This document shows positions 52,368 through 58,315 of a stretch of 64,000 bases of DNA, in pieces. The notes beneath the pieces were generated by a model that saw only the letters and a list, made by a program, of their open reading frames with translations, did not search any database and was not told the origin of the DNA. Every line of letters begins with the position of its first letter. Position 1 is the first letter of the stretch. A program made the position numbers and the translations under genes. This DNA is from Sphingomonas vulcanisoli (GTDB taxonomy: Bacteria; Pseudomonadota; Alphaproteobacteria; Sphingomonadales; Sphingomonadaceae): contig NZ_JAAOZC010000002.1 of the NCBI RefSeq assembly GCF_011761305.1, positions 1-64,000 of the forward strand, read 5' to 3'.

Positions 52368-53030
52368 ATGCTGACGCCTCCACAGGTGATCGCGGGCTAT
52401 GTTGGCGGCTTCGAAGGTCTGCTTTCGTTGCAGCCCGCCGACAACGGCAATTATTATGATCCGGCGCGCTTCACGGCACGCTTGCCGCAGCGTCGCGGGA
52501 TGGGCGTGCTGGTCGGGAGCATGCGCGGCGTCACCGCCTATGCGCTGGTCCAGTACCGCATCGCCAAGGGCGCGCCTTTGGCCGCGGCGATCAAGGTGAC
52601 GCGCACCGATATGATGGCGATCACGCTGCCGATCGCCATCGACATTGGCATGACGCTCTTCTTCAACGGTCCAGGCCTCCGCTATCTCGCGTGGAATCGG
52701 GTCACCCCGTCCATCCTCGACAAATGCTGGGGCTCAGGCACCGGCTCGACGATCCGCCGCCTGCAGGCCGAGCTCGGTGCCGGCGTAGACGGCGTGATCA
52801 GCTCCGGCGGCGAGACCGTCCGGAAGTTCGCTGCCTGGCTTGCAAAGCTCGGCGAAGAAGGCGCTGCGCGCCGGTGGTGCGCGCTCCGCGAAGCCTGGGA
52901 TCATGACATCGCGACCAACGAAGGTCCGCACGATCCGGACCTGATCTTTCTGCCCGGCTGGAATCGGCGCAGCGAAAGCTTCCTCCCGGGCACTCCCTGG
53001 TGGCAGCACTTCTCCGCGGCCGCGGCCTAA
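52368..53030 (+). CDS. Endolysin, GH108 muramidase with peptidoglycan-binding domain
   Basis: 220 residues. Catalytic Glu in VGGFEGLLSLQPADNG near residue 15, in place of the usual GHEGGYxNDPxDPGG motif. The C-terminal part LAWNRVTPSILDKCWGSGTG and IRRLQAELGAGVDGVIS is the PG_binding_3 domain. It cleaves glycan strands at lysis. It has no signal peptide, so it needs the holin. The altered N-terminal motif is worth noting. Confidence 0.8.
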   Translation: MLTPPQVIAGYVGGFEGLLSLQPADNGNYYDPARFTARLPQRRGMGVLVGSMRGVTAYALVQYRIAKGAPLAAAIKVTRTDMMAITLPIAIDIGMTLFFNGPGLRYLAWNRVTPSILDKCWGSGTGSTIRRLQAELGAGVDGVISSGGETVRKFAAWLAKLGEEGAARRWCALREAWDHDIATNEGPHDPDLIFLPGWNRRSESFLPGTPWWQHFSAAAA

Positions 53031-53060
53031 TTTTCCCGACCCCCAACCCTGGAGTTTCCA

Positions 53061-53639
53061 ATGACCAATATCATGCTGGCCTCGGCCGGCGCCGCAGTCG
53101 CGCGCGTCGGCAAATGGACCCTCGCCCGGCTCGCGGAAAAGTCGACCTATATCGGCCTCGCCGGTGTGGCGACGGCGCTCGACCATGGCGAGATCGCGCA
53201 GCACATGATGGCGCTCGGCAATTCCGGGCCGCTGTTGCTCGGTGCGCTCGGTGTCGTGCTGGCCGCTGCCACGACCCGCAACCCCACGGCTGTTATCGCC
53301 AGCATCCCGACCTTGGACAGCGCTGCGATCGCCGTTGCGAGCGATGCCGGCGCGCCCGTTCCTGAGCATGTCCATTCGCTCATCGAATCGGTCGAGAGGC
53401 TGGTGACAACGATGGCGGTTGCCGCGCCGGTTGTGGAGGCCGTGGAAACGAATGCTCCGGTTGCCGATGTTGCTTCGGTGATCGCCGCCGAGGTGCCCAG
53501 CGCCGCGCCGGCGGTGGAAGCCGCCGCGTCCGCACTGTCCGGCGAACTGACCGCTGCAGCACCAGCCGCCCCCGCCGCCCCGATCATCCAGACTACTATC
53601 AGCAGCTCCCCCTTTCCCGCCTTGGAGAACGGCCTGTGA
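53061..53639 (+). CDS. Holin candidate with Ala/Pro-rich tail
   Basis: 192 residues. Two hydrophobic segments (residues about 28-42, TYIGLAGVATALDHGEI, and 55-72, GPLLLGALGVVLAAATT) and then a long Ala/Val/Pro/Glu-rich tail. Position after the endolysin and the two-helix N-terminus suggest a holin; the long tail is atypical. GTGA overlap with the lipoprotein gene. Confidence 0.6.
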   Translation: MTNIMLASAGAAVARVGKWTLARLAEKSTYIGLAGVATALDHGEIAQHMMALGNSGPLLLGALGVVLAAATTRNPTAVIASIPTLDSAAIAVASDAGAPVPEHVHSLIESVERLVTTMAVAAPVVEAVETNAPVADVASVIAAEVPSAAPAVEAAASALSGELTAAAPAAPAAPIIQTTISSSPFPALENGL

Positions 53640-53998
53640 AGAAGATCGCTTTCCTTCTCGCGCTCAGCGCCGCCCTCGCCGGCTGCAGCAACCCCGGCGC
53701 CGTCTCGAGCGCGAGCACGTCGCCGGCGTCGATCGCCGATAAGGCGGCGAAGATCTCGAGGGATGCCGATCTGGCCTATGATGCCGCCAACATCATCGGT
53801 GAGGGTCTCGTCATCACCGGCGTGCTCGACCAGGCCGAATGGGACGAACTGAGCACTATCGCCGCCACAGCGCGGGATGATGTCAAGAGCGCCGCCTCCG
53901 CGGTCGAGGCAGGTGCAAAGCCGCAGAGCGAGCTCGACCAAGCGCAACAGGCTCTCACGGCCGCGATTTCGGCGATCGAGATCTACCAGCAGCGGTAG
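53636..53998 (+). CDS. Small lipoprotein (outer-membrane spanin candidate)
   Basis: 120 residues from GTG 53636. MKKIAFLLALSAALAGCSNP has a lipobox LAGC, with Ser at +2 after the Cys, so outer-membrane sorting is expected. The rest is a helical coiled-coil-like sequence (VEAGAKPQSELDQAQQALTA). Fits an o-spanin partner of the coiled-coil membrane protein at 51687. Confidence 0.7.
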   Translation: MKKIAFLLALSAALAGCSNPGAVSSASTSPASIADKAAKISRDADLAYDAANIIGEGLVITGVLDQAEWDELSTIAATARDDVKSAASAVEAGAKPQSELDQAQQALTAAISAIEIYQQR

Positions 53999-54347
53999 GA
54001 TCTCCGATCGGAGGGGCGGCCCACGGGTCGCCCCTCTTTACGCCGGCGGCTGCATCGGCGGCCATGCGCTCCTGATAATCCTCGTTGAGCCAGCGCTGAT
54101 CCTGCGATGGGTCATAAGCAGCGACATGCCAGCCCGGCCCGACCTCAAAGATGTTCCAGCCGCTGCACCCTTCGGTCAGGCGACATCGGCACCGCCGATT
54201 CCAGAGCGAATAATCGCGGCCGACCTTGGCGATCAGTGCGTCCAGGTCGATCTGCTTCACCTTCCCACAGCCGCGGCAGCGCGCGAACGCAGTGAAGCCG
54301 TTGTCGACCATCTGCCCCAAGGTTCGGCGCACGCGCATTCCCGACAT
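53955..54347 (-). CDS. Hypothetical Cys-rich protein
   Basis: 130 residues from ATG 54347 (TTG 54383 would add 12). VDNGFTAFARCRGCGKVKQI and WNRRCRCRLTEGCSGWNIFE carry two Cys pairs like a zinc ribbon, then EVGPGWHVAAYDPSQDQRWL. The last 44 bases overlap the lipoprotein gene, convergent. A similar zinc-ribbon protein type occurs in many sphingomonad genomes; function unknown. Confidence 0.6.
   Translation of the reverse strand: MSGMRVRRTLGQMVDNGFTAFARCRGCGKVKQIDLDALIAKVGRDYSLWNRRCRCRLTEGCSGWNIFEVGPGWHVAAYDPSQDQRWLNEDYQERMAADAAAGVKRGDPWAAPPIGDPTAAGRSRSPKSRP
54011..54039 (+). terminator. Terminator after the lysis cassette
   Basis: GAGGGGCG and CGCCCCTC pair over a ten-base loop that itself can pair (CCC/GGG), followed by TTTA. 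It ends the late transcript 13 bases after the lipoprotein. Confidence 0.7.
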
Positions 54348-54361
54348 GCGCGCGAGAACGC

Positions 54362-54400
54362 ATTGAGAACATGAGTCGCGCAAGGCGCGCCGTTCTCAAT
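54362..54400. promoter_or_regulatory. Inverted repeat between divergent genes
   Basis: ATTGAGAAC (54362-54370) and GTTCTCAAT (54392-54400) are perfect 9-bp arms 21 bases apart. A third GAGAAC lies at 54354. The repeat separates the leftward Cys-rich gene from the rightward dam leader, so a shared operator is plausible; it could equally be the base of an RNA hairpin. Confidence 0.45.
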
Positions 54401-54451
54401 CCACAGATTTATTGAACACGTCCGTCGGGCCCTAGTTTTTCACCGGGGCTG

Positions 54452-54551
54452 GCGGGGGTTCCGGGCGGTAACCCGGAAACCGACGAGTGCGACCTCGTCA
54501 CTAGCGGTGGGCCTCCCCCGCATCGCCCCACGCCCGTCGAGCGGGTGGGGC
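54452..54551 (+). ncRNA. Candidate structured RNA leader of the dam gene
   Basis: P1 GCGGGGG (54452-54458) pairs with CCCCCGC (54515-54521). Inside it, P2 TTCCGGG/CCCGGAA (loop CGGTAA) and P3 GACGAG/CTCGTC (loop TGCGAC) stack in a three-way junction with a free ACTAGCGGTGGGCCT strand. P4 GCCCCAC/GTGGGGC follows and ends 21 bases before the dam ATG. The layout is like a riboswitch or leader RNA, but I recognise no known class and it does not fold as a tRNA. Confidence 0.5.
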
Positions 54552-54572
54552 TTCCCTGGACCTCGAGCTATT

Positions 54573-55415
54573 ATGGCGACCCTCACAAACGTAGTTTCGG
54601 AAACCTTCACGCCTGTCGCGCCCTGCCGGACGCCGGCGCCCTATCTGGGCGGCAAGCGCAATCTGCAGAAGCGGATCTGCGCGCGCCTGCGCGAGATCCC
54701 GCACCACACCTATGTCGAGCCGTGCGTCGGCATGGGCGGCATCTTCTTCAAGCGGGACTGGCGGTCGCGCTCCGAGGTGATCAACGACCTCTCCGGCGAC
54801 GTGGCCAATCTCTTTCGAATTCTCCAGCGCCACTACGAGGCGATCATGGGCGAGCTTAAATGGAAGCTCACCAGCCGTGCCGACTTCGATCGGCTGCGCG
54901 ACGAGGATCCGCGCAACCTGACGGACATCGAGCGCGCGGTGCGCTTCCTCTATCTCCAGCGGCTGTCGTTCGGCGGGAAGGTCCGTGGCCGAAACTTCGG
55001 CGTCGATCGGCGCACGCCGGCGCGCTTCGATGTGACCAAGCTGGCGCCGATGCTCGCCGAGATCCACGAGCGCCTGGCGCCGGTGACGATCGAGCAGCTA
55101 TCCTACGACCGGGTCATCCGGAAATACGATTCCGCCGAAACGCTGTTCTACATCGATCCGCCCTACGTGAACTGCGAGCAGGATTATGGAGACGGCTTTG
55201 CTCCGGAAGACTTTTTCCGCATGGCCGACCAGCTCGCCGCGATCAGCGGAGCCTTCATGGTCTCGATCAACGATGCGCCGCTTGCCCGCAAGGCGTTCGG
55301 ACGCTTCCAGATCGAGGAGGTGGACGTCACCTATACGGTCGGAACCGCGACGATCGGCGCCGGAAAGAAGGCCCGCGAGCTGATCATCAGCAACCGGCCT
55401 GCAGGGTTGGGGTAA
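54573..55415 (+). CDS. DNA adenine-N6 methyltransferase, D12/Dam class
   Basis: 280 residues from ATG 54573. Motif X PYLGGKRNLQKRI, motif I YVEPCVGMGGIFFKRD (SAM binding) and motif IV DPPYVNCEQDYG (catalytic DPPY) are in alpha-class order; QRLSFGGKVRGRNFG is the target-recognition neighbourhood of Dam-like enzymes. It probably methylates phage DNA and so may protect it from restriction or regulate its genes. The longer frame from 54507 runs into the structured leader. Confidence 0.9.
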   Translation: MATLTNVVSETFTPVAPCRTPAPYLGGKRNLQKRICARLREIPHHTYVEPCVGMGGIFFKRDWRSRSEVINDLSGDVANLFRILQRHYEAIMGELKWKLTSRADFDRLRDEDPRNLTDIERAVRFLYLQRLSFGGKVRGRNFGVDRRTPARFDVTKLAPMLAEIHERLAPVTIEQLSYDRVIRKYDSAETLFYIDPPYVNCEQDYGDGFAPEDFFRMADQLAAISGAFMVSINDAPLARKAFGRFQIEEVDVTYTVGTATIGAGKKARELIISNRPAGLG

Positions 55416-55425
55416 AAGTTAGGGT

Positions 55426-55659
55426 ATGATGCCCAATCTTGCGCCCGAAAAGCGCTGGATTGCGGGTATTTCTCGCCATGCGGTGGCGGACAACTCCTCC
55501 GCCACGCCGCGCCCTGACAGCCGATCCTTAATTCACATACCGGAGTGTGCCGTGCACGAATTCACCTATTCGCGCGTCGGCGCGAAGATTCTTCGTCGTT
55601 CTGGCTGGTACGCAGAAGCGAGTTGGATACGCTCGTGTCTGTTCATTGCCTCATCCTAG
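55426..55659 (+). CDS. Hypothetical small protein
   Basis: An open frame of 77 codons from ATG 55426; an in-frame GTG at 55552, with CGGAG before it, would give a 35-residue form (HEFTYSRVGAKILRRSGWYA). The longer form runs through hairpin copy 2, so the shorter form is at least as likely. The stop abuts hairpin copy 3. Function unknown. Confidence 0.4.
   Translation: MMPNLAPEKRWIAGISRHAVADNSSATPRPDSRSLIHIPECAVHEFTYSRVGAKILRRSGWYAEASWIRSCLFIASS
55483..55505. repeat. GTGGCGGA hairpin, copy 2
   Basis: GTGGCGGA (55483-55490) and TCCGCCAC (55498-55505) with a seven-base loop CAACTCC. 8-bp perfect stem. Confidence 0.8.
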
Positions 55660-55684
55660 CGTGGCGGAGGTGGCCTCCGCCACG
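55660..55684. repeat. GTGGCGGA hairpin, copy 3
   Basis: CGTGGCGGAGG and CCTCCGCCACG, 11-bp perfect arms with a three-base loop TGG. It begins on the base after a TAG stop codon (55657-55659). Confidence 0.85.
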
Positions 55685-55686
55685 AA

Positions 55687-55724
55687 CACATGATTTAATG
55701 TGCTCGAGCACATCGTTTAATGTG
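55687..55724. promoter_or_regulatory. Tandem 16-bp palindromic operator-like sites
   Basis: CACATGATTTAATGTG (55687-55702) and CACATCGTTTAATGTG (55709-55724) are near-identical, each with inverted CACAT/ATGTG ends, separated by CTCGAG. The 22-bp period is two helical turns, so two dimers could bind the same DNA face. They lie 10 bases before the next ATG. Confidence 0.6.
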
Positions 55725-55734
55725 GTGGCGGCCG

Positions 55735-55887
55735 ATGAAGTACGATCTCACTTCCTTCAATCCGGCGAAGCGGAAGCGCCTGGCGCGGCGACCGCGCACC
55801 ACGCTGGCGATGCTGCGGGCGAAGGAAAAGCGCCTGAACGGCAGAATGGCCGCTTTGGCCCGCGAGGAAGCCAAGCTTAGAACGTGA
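55735..55887 (+). CDS. Hypothetical basic small protein
   Basis: 50 residues: MKYDLTSFNPAKRKRLARRP, then a coiled-coil-like helix (LAMLRAKEKRLNGRMAALAR). The tandem operator sites end 10 bases before its ATG and hairpin copy 4 starts two bases after its TGA. Probably a small nucleic-acid-binding or regulatory protein. Confidence 0.55.
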   Translation: MKYDLTSFNPAKRKRLARRPRTTLAMLRAKEKRLNGRMAALAREEAKLRT

Positions 55888-55889
55888 TG

Positions 55890-55912
55890 GTGGCGGAGGT
55901 CGCCTCCGCCAC
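55890..55912. repeat. GTGGCGGA hairpin, copy 4
   Basis: GTGGCGGAGG and CCTCCGCCAC, 10-bp perfect arms, loop TCG. It fills the space between two converging genes, 2 bases from one stop and 4 bases from the other. Confidence 0.85.
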
Positions 55913-55916
55913 GGCG

Positions 55917-56087
55917 TTATTTCCCGAGGGCTCGCCAGCGATCAGCAGCTTGTTGAGCTTGGACCAGCTCTTTTCCATCGTGAGACGTCTGGTCCGCCAC
56001 GGCGATGCCGTTCGCTCGGAGATAATCCGCGCGTTGCTGCCAATAGGCTGAGGAATCGATCGGCGGCTCATTGGTCGGCTCAGTCAT
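55917..56087 (-). CDS. Hypothetical small acidic protein
   Basis: 56 residues: MTEPTNEPPIDSSAYWQQRA followed by DYLRANGIAV and KELVQAQQAADRWRALGK. ATG 56087 or 56090. It is the third gene of the leftward Acb2 group, separated from the second by hairpin copy 5. A lone TCCGCCACGGCG half-site lies inside the gene (55992). Function unknown. Confidence 0.55.
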   Translation of the reverse strand: MTEPTNEPPIDSSAYWQQRADYLRANGIAVADQTSHDGKELVQAQQAADRWRALGK

Positions 56088-56100
56088 CATGGCAGTATAG

Positions 56101-56125
56101 CGTGGCGGAGGCGCTCTCCGCCACG
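56101..56125. repeat. GTGGCGGA hairpin, copy 5
   Basis: CGTGGCGGAG and CTCCGCCACG, 10-bp perfect arms, loop GCGCT. It ends one base from the stop codon of the leftward gene at 56127. Confidence 0.85.
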
Positions 56126-56126
56126 T

Positions 56127-56417
56127 TCAATCGTATTCGTCGTCCCCGGGCAGCCGGATGGCTTCGCTTCCGTTCTCGATGGCCAATAACACAGCGCGAT
56201 CGATCGCGAGGTGGATGTCGGTTGTGCCGTCCTCCTGTTCCTCGTTTTCCAGCCGATCCGCGATCTCGGCCGCGAACGCATCCGCATCGAGGATCTCGGT
56301 TCCTTCGACCCAATCGTTGCCGCCCTGGGCCGCTATCATGAGCGTATCGATACCGATGCTGATCACGAGGCGGCCATCCTCGACGGCGACGGTCAGCGCC
56401 TGGTCCCGCTCGCTCAT
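56127..56417 (-). CDS. Hypothetical acidic protein co-operonic with Acb2
   Basis: 96 residues, very acidic: MSERDQALTVAVEDGRLVIS, IGIDTLMIAAQGGNDWVEGT, IADRLENEEQEDGTTDIHLA and LAIDRAVLLAIENGSEAIRL. Its ATG overlaps the Acb2 stop, so the two are coupled. The acidic, compact character recalls small anti-defence or DNA-mimic proteins, but that is only a guess. Confidence 0.7.
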   Translation of the reverse strand: MSERDQALTVAVEDGRLVISIGIDTLMIAAQGGNDWVEGTEILDADAFAAEIADRLENEEQEDGTTDIHLAIDRAVLLAIENGSEAIRLPGDDEYD

Positions 56418-56641
56418 GCGACCAGGCGCTCGGGCTGCGCGATCGCGCGGACCGCGCGCATGAAGGCGCTTTCGCCATCGGTCGCGGCGATCGCCACCTG
56501 GCGCTGATCGAGCGAGGCGGCGCGCAGCCGGTCAATGAGGCCGTTCCATTTCGCCTCGAGCGCTTTGACCTCATTCATGAGGTTGATCTCGTCTTGGGAT
56601 AGATCGCGGTAGCCGCTGATCTTCTTGTGCTGATTGTCCAT
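56414..56641 (-). CDS. acb2: Acb2-like anti-CBASS cyclic-nucleotide sponge
   Basis: 75 residues: HKKISGYRDLSQDEINLMNE, VKALEAKWNGLIDRLRAA, and FMRAVRAIAQPERL. The IxGYRxLxxxEIxLMNxxK start and the RAVAQP-like end match the Acb2 family (DUF7681, Acb2/Tad1-type hairpin). Acb2 hexamers bind cyclic di- and trinucleotides made by bacterial CBASS and stop effector activation. First gene of a leftward group of three. Function is inferred from the family pattern, without an alignment. Confidence 0.8.
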   Translation of the reverse strand: MDNQHKKISGYRDLSQDEINLMNEVKALEAKWNGLIDRLRAASLDQRQVAIAATDGESAFMRAVRAIAQPERLVA

Positions 56642-56702
56642 GAACCTCCGCGCTCAAGGGTTCGGGCATAATATCCGATCCCCTGAGGAGCGCGAGTACT
56701 TC

Positions 56703-56723
56703 GTGGCGGATATCCTCCGCCAC
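56703..56723. repeat. GTGGCGGA hairpin, copy 6
   Basis: GTGGCGGA and TCCGCCAC with loop TATCC, 8-bp perfect arms, in the 194-base gap between acb2 and the integrase. Confidence 0.8.
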
Positions 56724-56786
56724 CTCGCTGATTATGCGCCAGCGCGCCTGAATATGCATCGGGCTTAGGTCGAACCTGCATCCCCA

Positions 56787-56835
56787 CGATGCAAATTTGC
56801 ATCGCCAGAAAGCCAGAAAGCCAGAAAGCCAGAAA
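56787..56835 (+). promoter_or_regulatory. Integrase leader: 18-bp palindrome plus four GCCAGAAA repeats
   Basis: CGATGCAAATTTGCATCG (56787-56804) is a perfect palindrome. It runs straight into four tandem copies of GCCAGAAA (56804-56835), the last of which supplies the A of the integrase ATG. The repeats may act as ribosome-site spacers, protein-binding iterons or a slippage-prone switch. Confidence 0.6.
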
Positions 56836-58061
56836 TGCTGACAGCAGCTCGCATTCGCGCGGCCGCGCCGAAGGCGTGTGCCTATAAGGTCTATGACACT
56901 GGACGATTGCATCTTCATGTTGCGCCGTCCGGCCGTCGTACCTGGCGCTTGGCCTTCACCTTTGGTGGCAGGGAGCAGCTGCTCACGCTCGGAACATTCC
57001 CCGAGCTCAGCCTAGCCGACGCGCGCGATCGCCGCGACGAGGCACGGCGCCAGCTCCGCGGCGGCGAGGATCCTCGCATTGCCCGAAAGCACGAGGATCT
57101 GCCGTCCAACACTTTCGAGGCGATCGCGCGGCGCTGGCACCAGGCGAAACAGGCGAGCTGGTCGCCAGCGCACGCCGGCGACGTCATCGCCAGCCTCGAA
57201 GCGCACGTCTTCCCTGCGATCGGCGCGGCCGAGCTCGCCGCCATCACCGCACCGGCAGTGCTCGAGCTGCTCCAGCGCGTCGAAGCGGGCGGCGCGATCG
57301 AGACGGCTCGCCGTGTACGCCAGAGGATCTCGGCCGTCTTTCAGCGCGCGATCGCCGAAGGCATCGCCGCGGCAGATCCAGCCGCCCTCGTCCATAAGGC
57401 GCTCGCGGATCGGCCGGACGTCCGACGCCAGGCAGCACTGACGGAGCTGGACGATGTGCGCGGGGCTTGGCGCGCGATCGCCGCGGCGCCGGCGGCCGAG
57501 ATCTCGGTCCTAGCCGCGCAGTTCGTGGCCATGACCGCCGTGCGCTGCGGATCCGCGCGCGGCGCGCGCTGGGATGAGATCACGGGCGTCGATTGGGAGG
57601 ATCCGCTCGTGATGTGCCCAGCTGCCGGCTGGCGCATCCCCGCAGCGCGCATGAAGCTGAAGCGATCCCGCAAAGCAGATACAGCCAACGACCATATCGT
57701 GCCGCTTTCGGCCGCGGCGGTGCAGCTGCTGCGCCGGGCCCGGTCGATCGCTGGCCGCAGCGTCTATGTTTTCCCGCGCGCCGCCGGTGCCGGCGCGCCG
57801 ATCGGCGAGAACGCGATCCTCGCGGTCCATCACGCAGCCGGCCTGGCCGGCCGCCATTCCCCTCACGGCTGGCGCGCGGCGTTTGCCACCATTCTGAACG
57901 AAGCGCGGCCGGAATGGCGCGCGGCGATCGATCTCGCCCTTGCCCATGCTCCCAAGGACAAGGTGGAAGCGGCCTACAACCGCGCGACGCATATCGCGCT
58001 GAGGCGCGAGATCTACGACGAGTGGGCCCACATCCTCGCCGCCACCGCTATCGAGGCCTGA
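56835..58061 (+). CDS. P4-type tyrosine integrase
   Basis: 408 residues. The N-terminal DUF4102 arm-binding domain (VYDTGRLHLHVAPSGRRTWR, TLGTFPELSLADARDRRDEA), the core-binding domain and a catalytic domain: Arg in TAVRCGSARGARW (about 237), Lys in MKLKRSRKADTAND, HGWR (about 344-347), His in LALAH (about 372) and Tyr in VEAAYNR (about 381). All catalytic residues are present. It lies 1.25 kb from attR. The prophage thus has two complete integrases of different type. Confidence 0.9.
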   Translation: MLTAARIRAAAPKACAYKVYDTGRLHLHVAPSGRRTWRLAFTFGGREQLLTLGTFPELSLADARDRRDEARRQLRGGEDPRIARKHEDLPSNTFEAIARRWHQAKQASWSPAHAGDVIASLEAHVFPAIGAAELAAITAPAVLELLQRVEAGGAIETARRVRQRISAVFQRAIAEGIAAADPAALVHKALADRPDVRRQAALTELDDVRGAWRAIAAAPAAEISVLAAQFVAMTAVRCGSARGARWDEITGVDWEDPLVMCPAAGWRIPAARMKLKRSRKADTANDHIVPLSAAAVQLLRRARSIAGRSVYVFPRAAGAGAPIGENAILAVHHAAGLAGRHSPHGWRAAFATILNEARPEWRAAIDLALAHAPKDKVEAAYNRATHIALRREIYDEWAHILAATAIEA

Positions 58062-58315
58062 CGGCACTACAATCGCCCTTCCTTGGCCGAAACAGGCGCG
58101 ACAGTCGGTCGGCGCGCGCCGACCTCCGCTTGCTCTCATCGGAGAGCATTCGTCGGCGTAGCCGACGCCCCGCTGAACAGCAGCGCTCGCAGATCGCCCT
58201 GCGCAAGGCGCGCAACAACCGTGGGATGGACCACAAACCGGCGCGCCGCTGCGCGCAGCATGGGTTTGGCAGAGCTACCTAGTGCGGCTCCTTTTATTTT
58301 TACTTCTCGCGGTCA
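58062..58315. other. Gap between integrase and replication-like gene
   Basis: About 250 bases with a hairpin CGTCGGC-GTA-GCCGACG (58151-58167) and an AT-rich TTTTATTTTTACTTC stretch (58289-58304). No gene is convincing. The hairpin may end the integrase transcript; there is no T-run directly after it. Confidence 0.4.

Noticed and set aside
54452-54521. A tRNA gene before dam
   Set aside because: The 7-bp closing stem and 70-nt span look tRNA-like, but the first arm is a 7-bp stem with a 6-base loop, there is no T-loop TTC and no CCA.
55660-56125. GTGGCGGA hairpins as intrinsic terminators
   Set aside because: No T-run follows any of the six on either strand; two true terminators with T-runs exist at 7577 and 24101 for comparison.
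56804-56835. CRISPR array or long iteron cluster from the GCCAGAAA copies
   Set aside because: Eight-base unit without spacers; no cas genes anywhere in the window.
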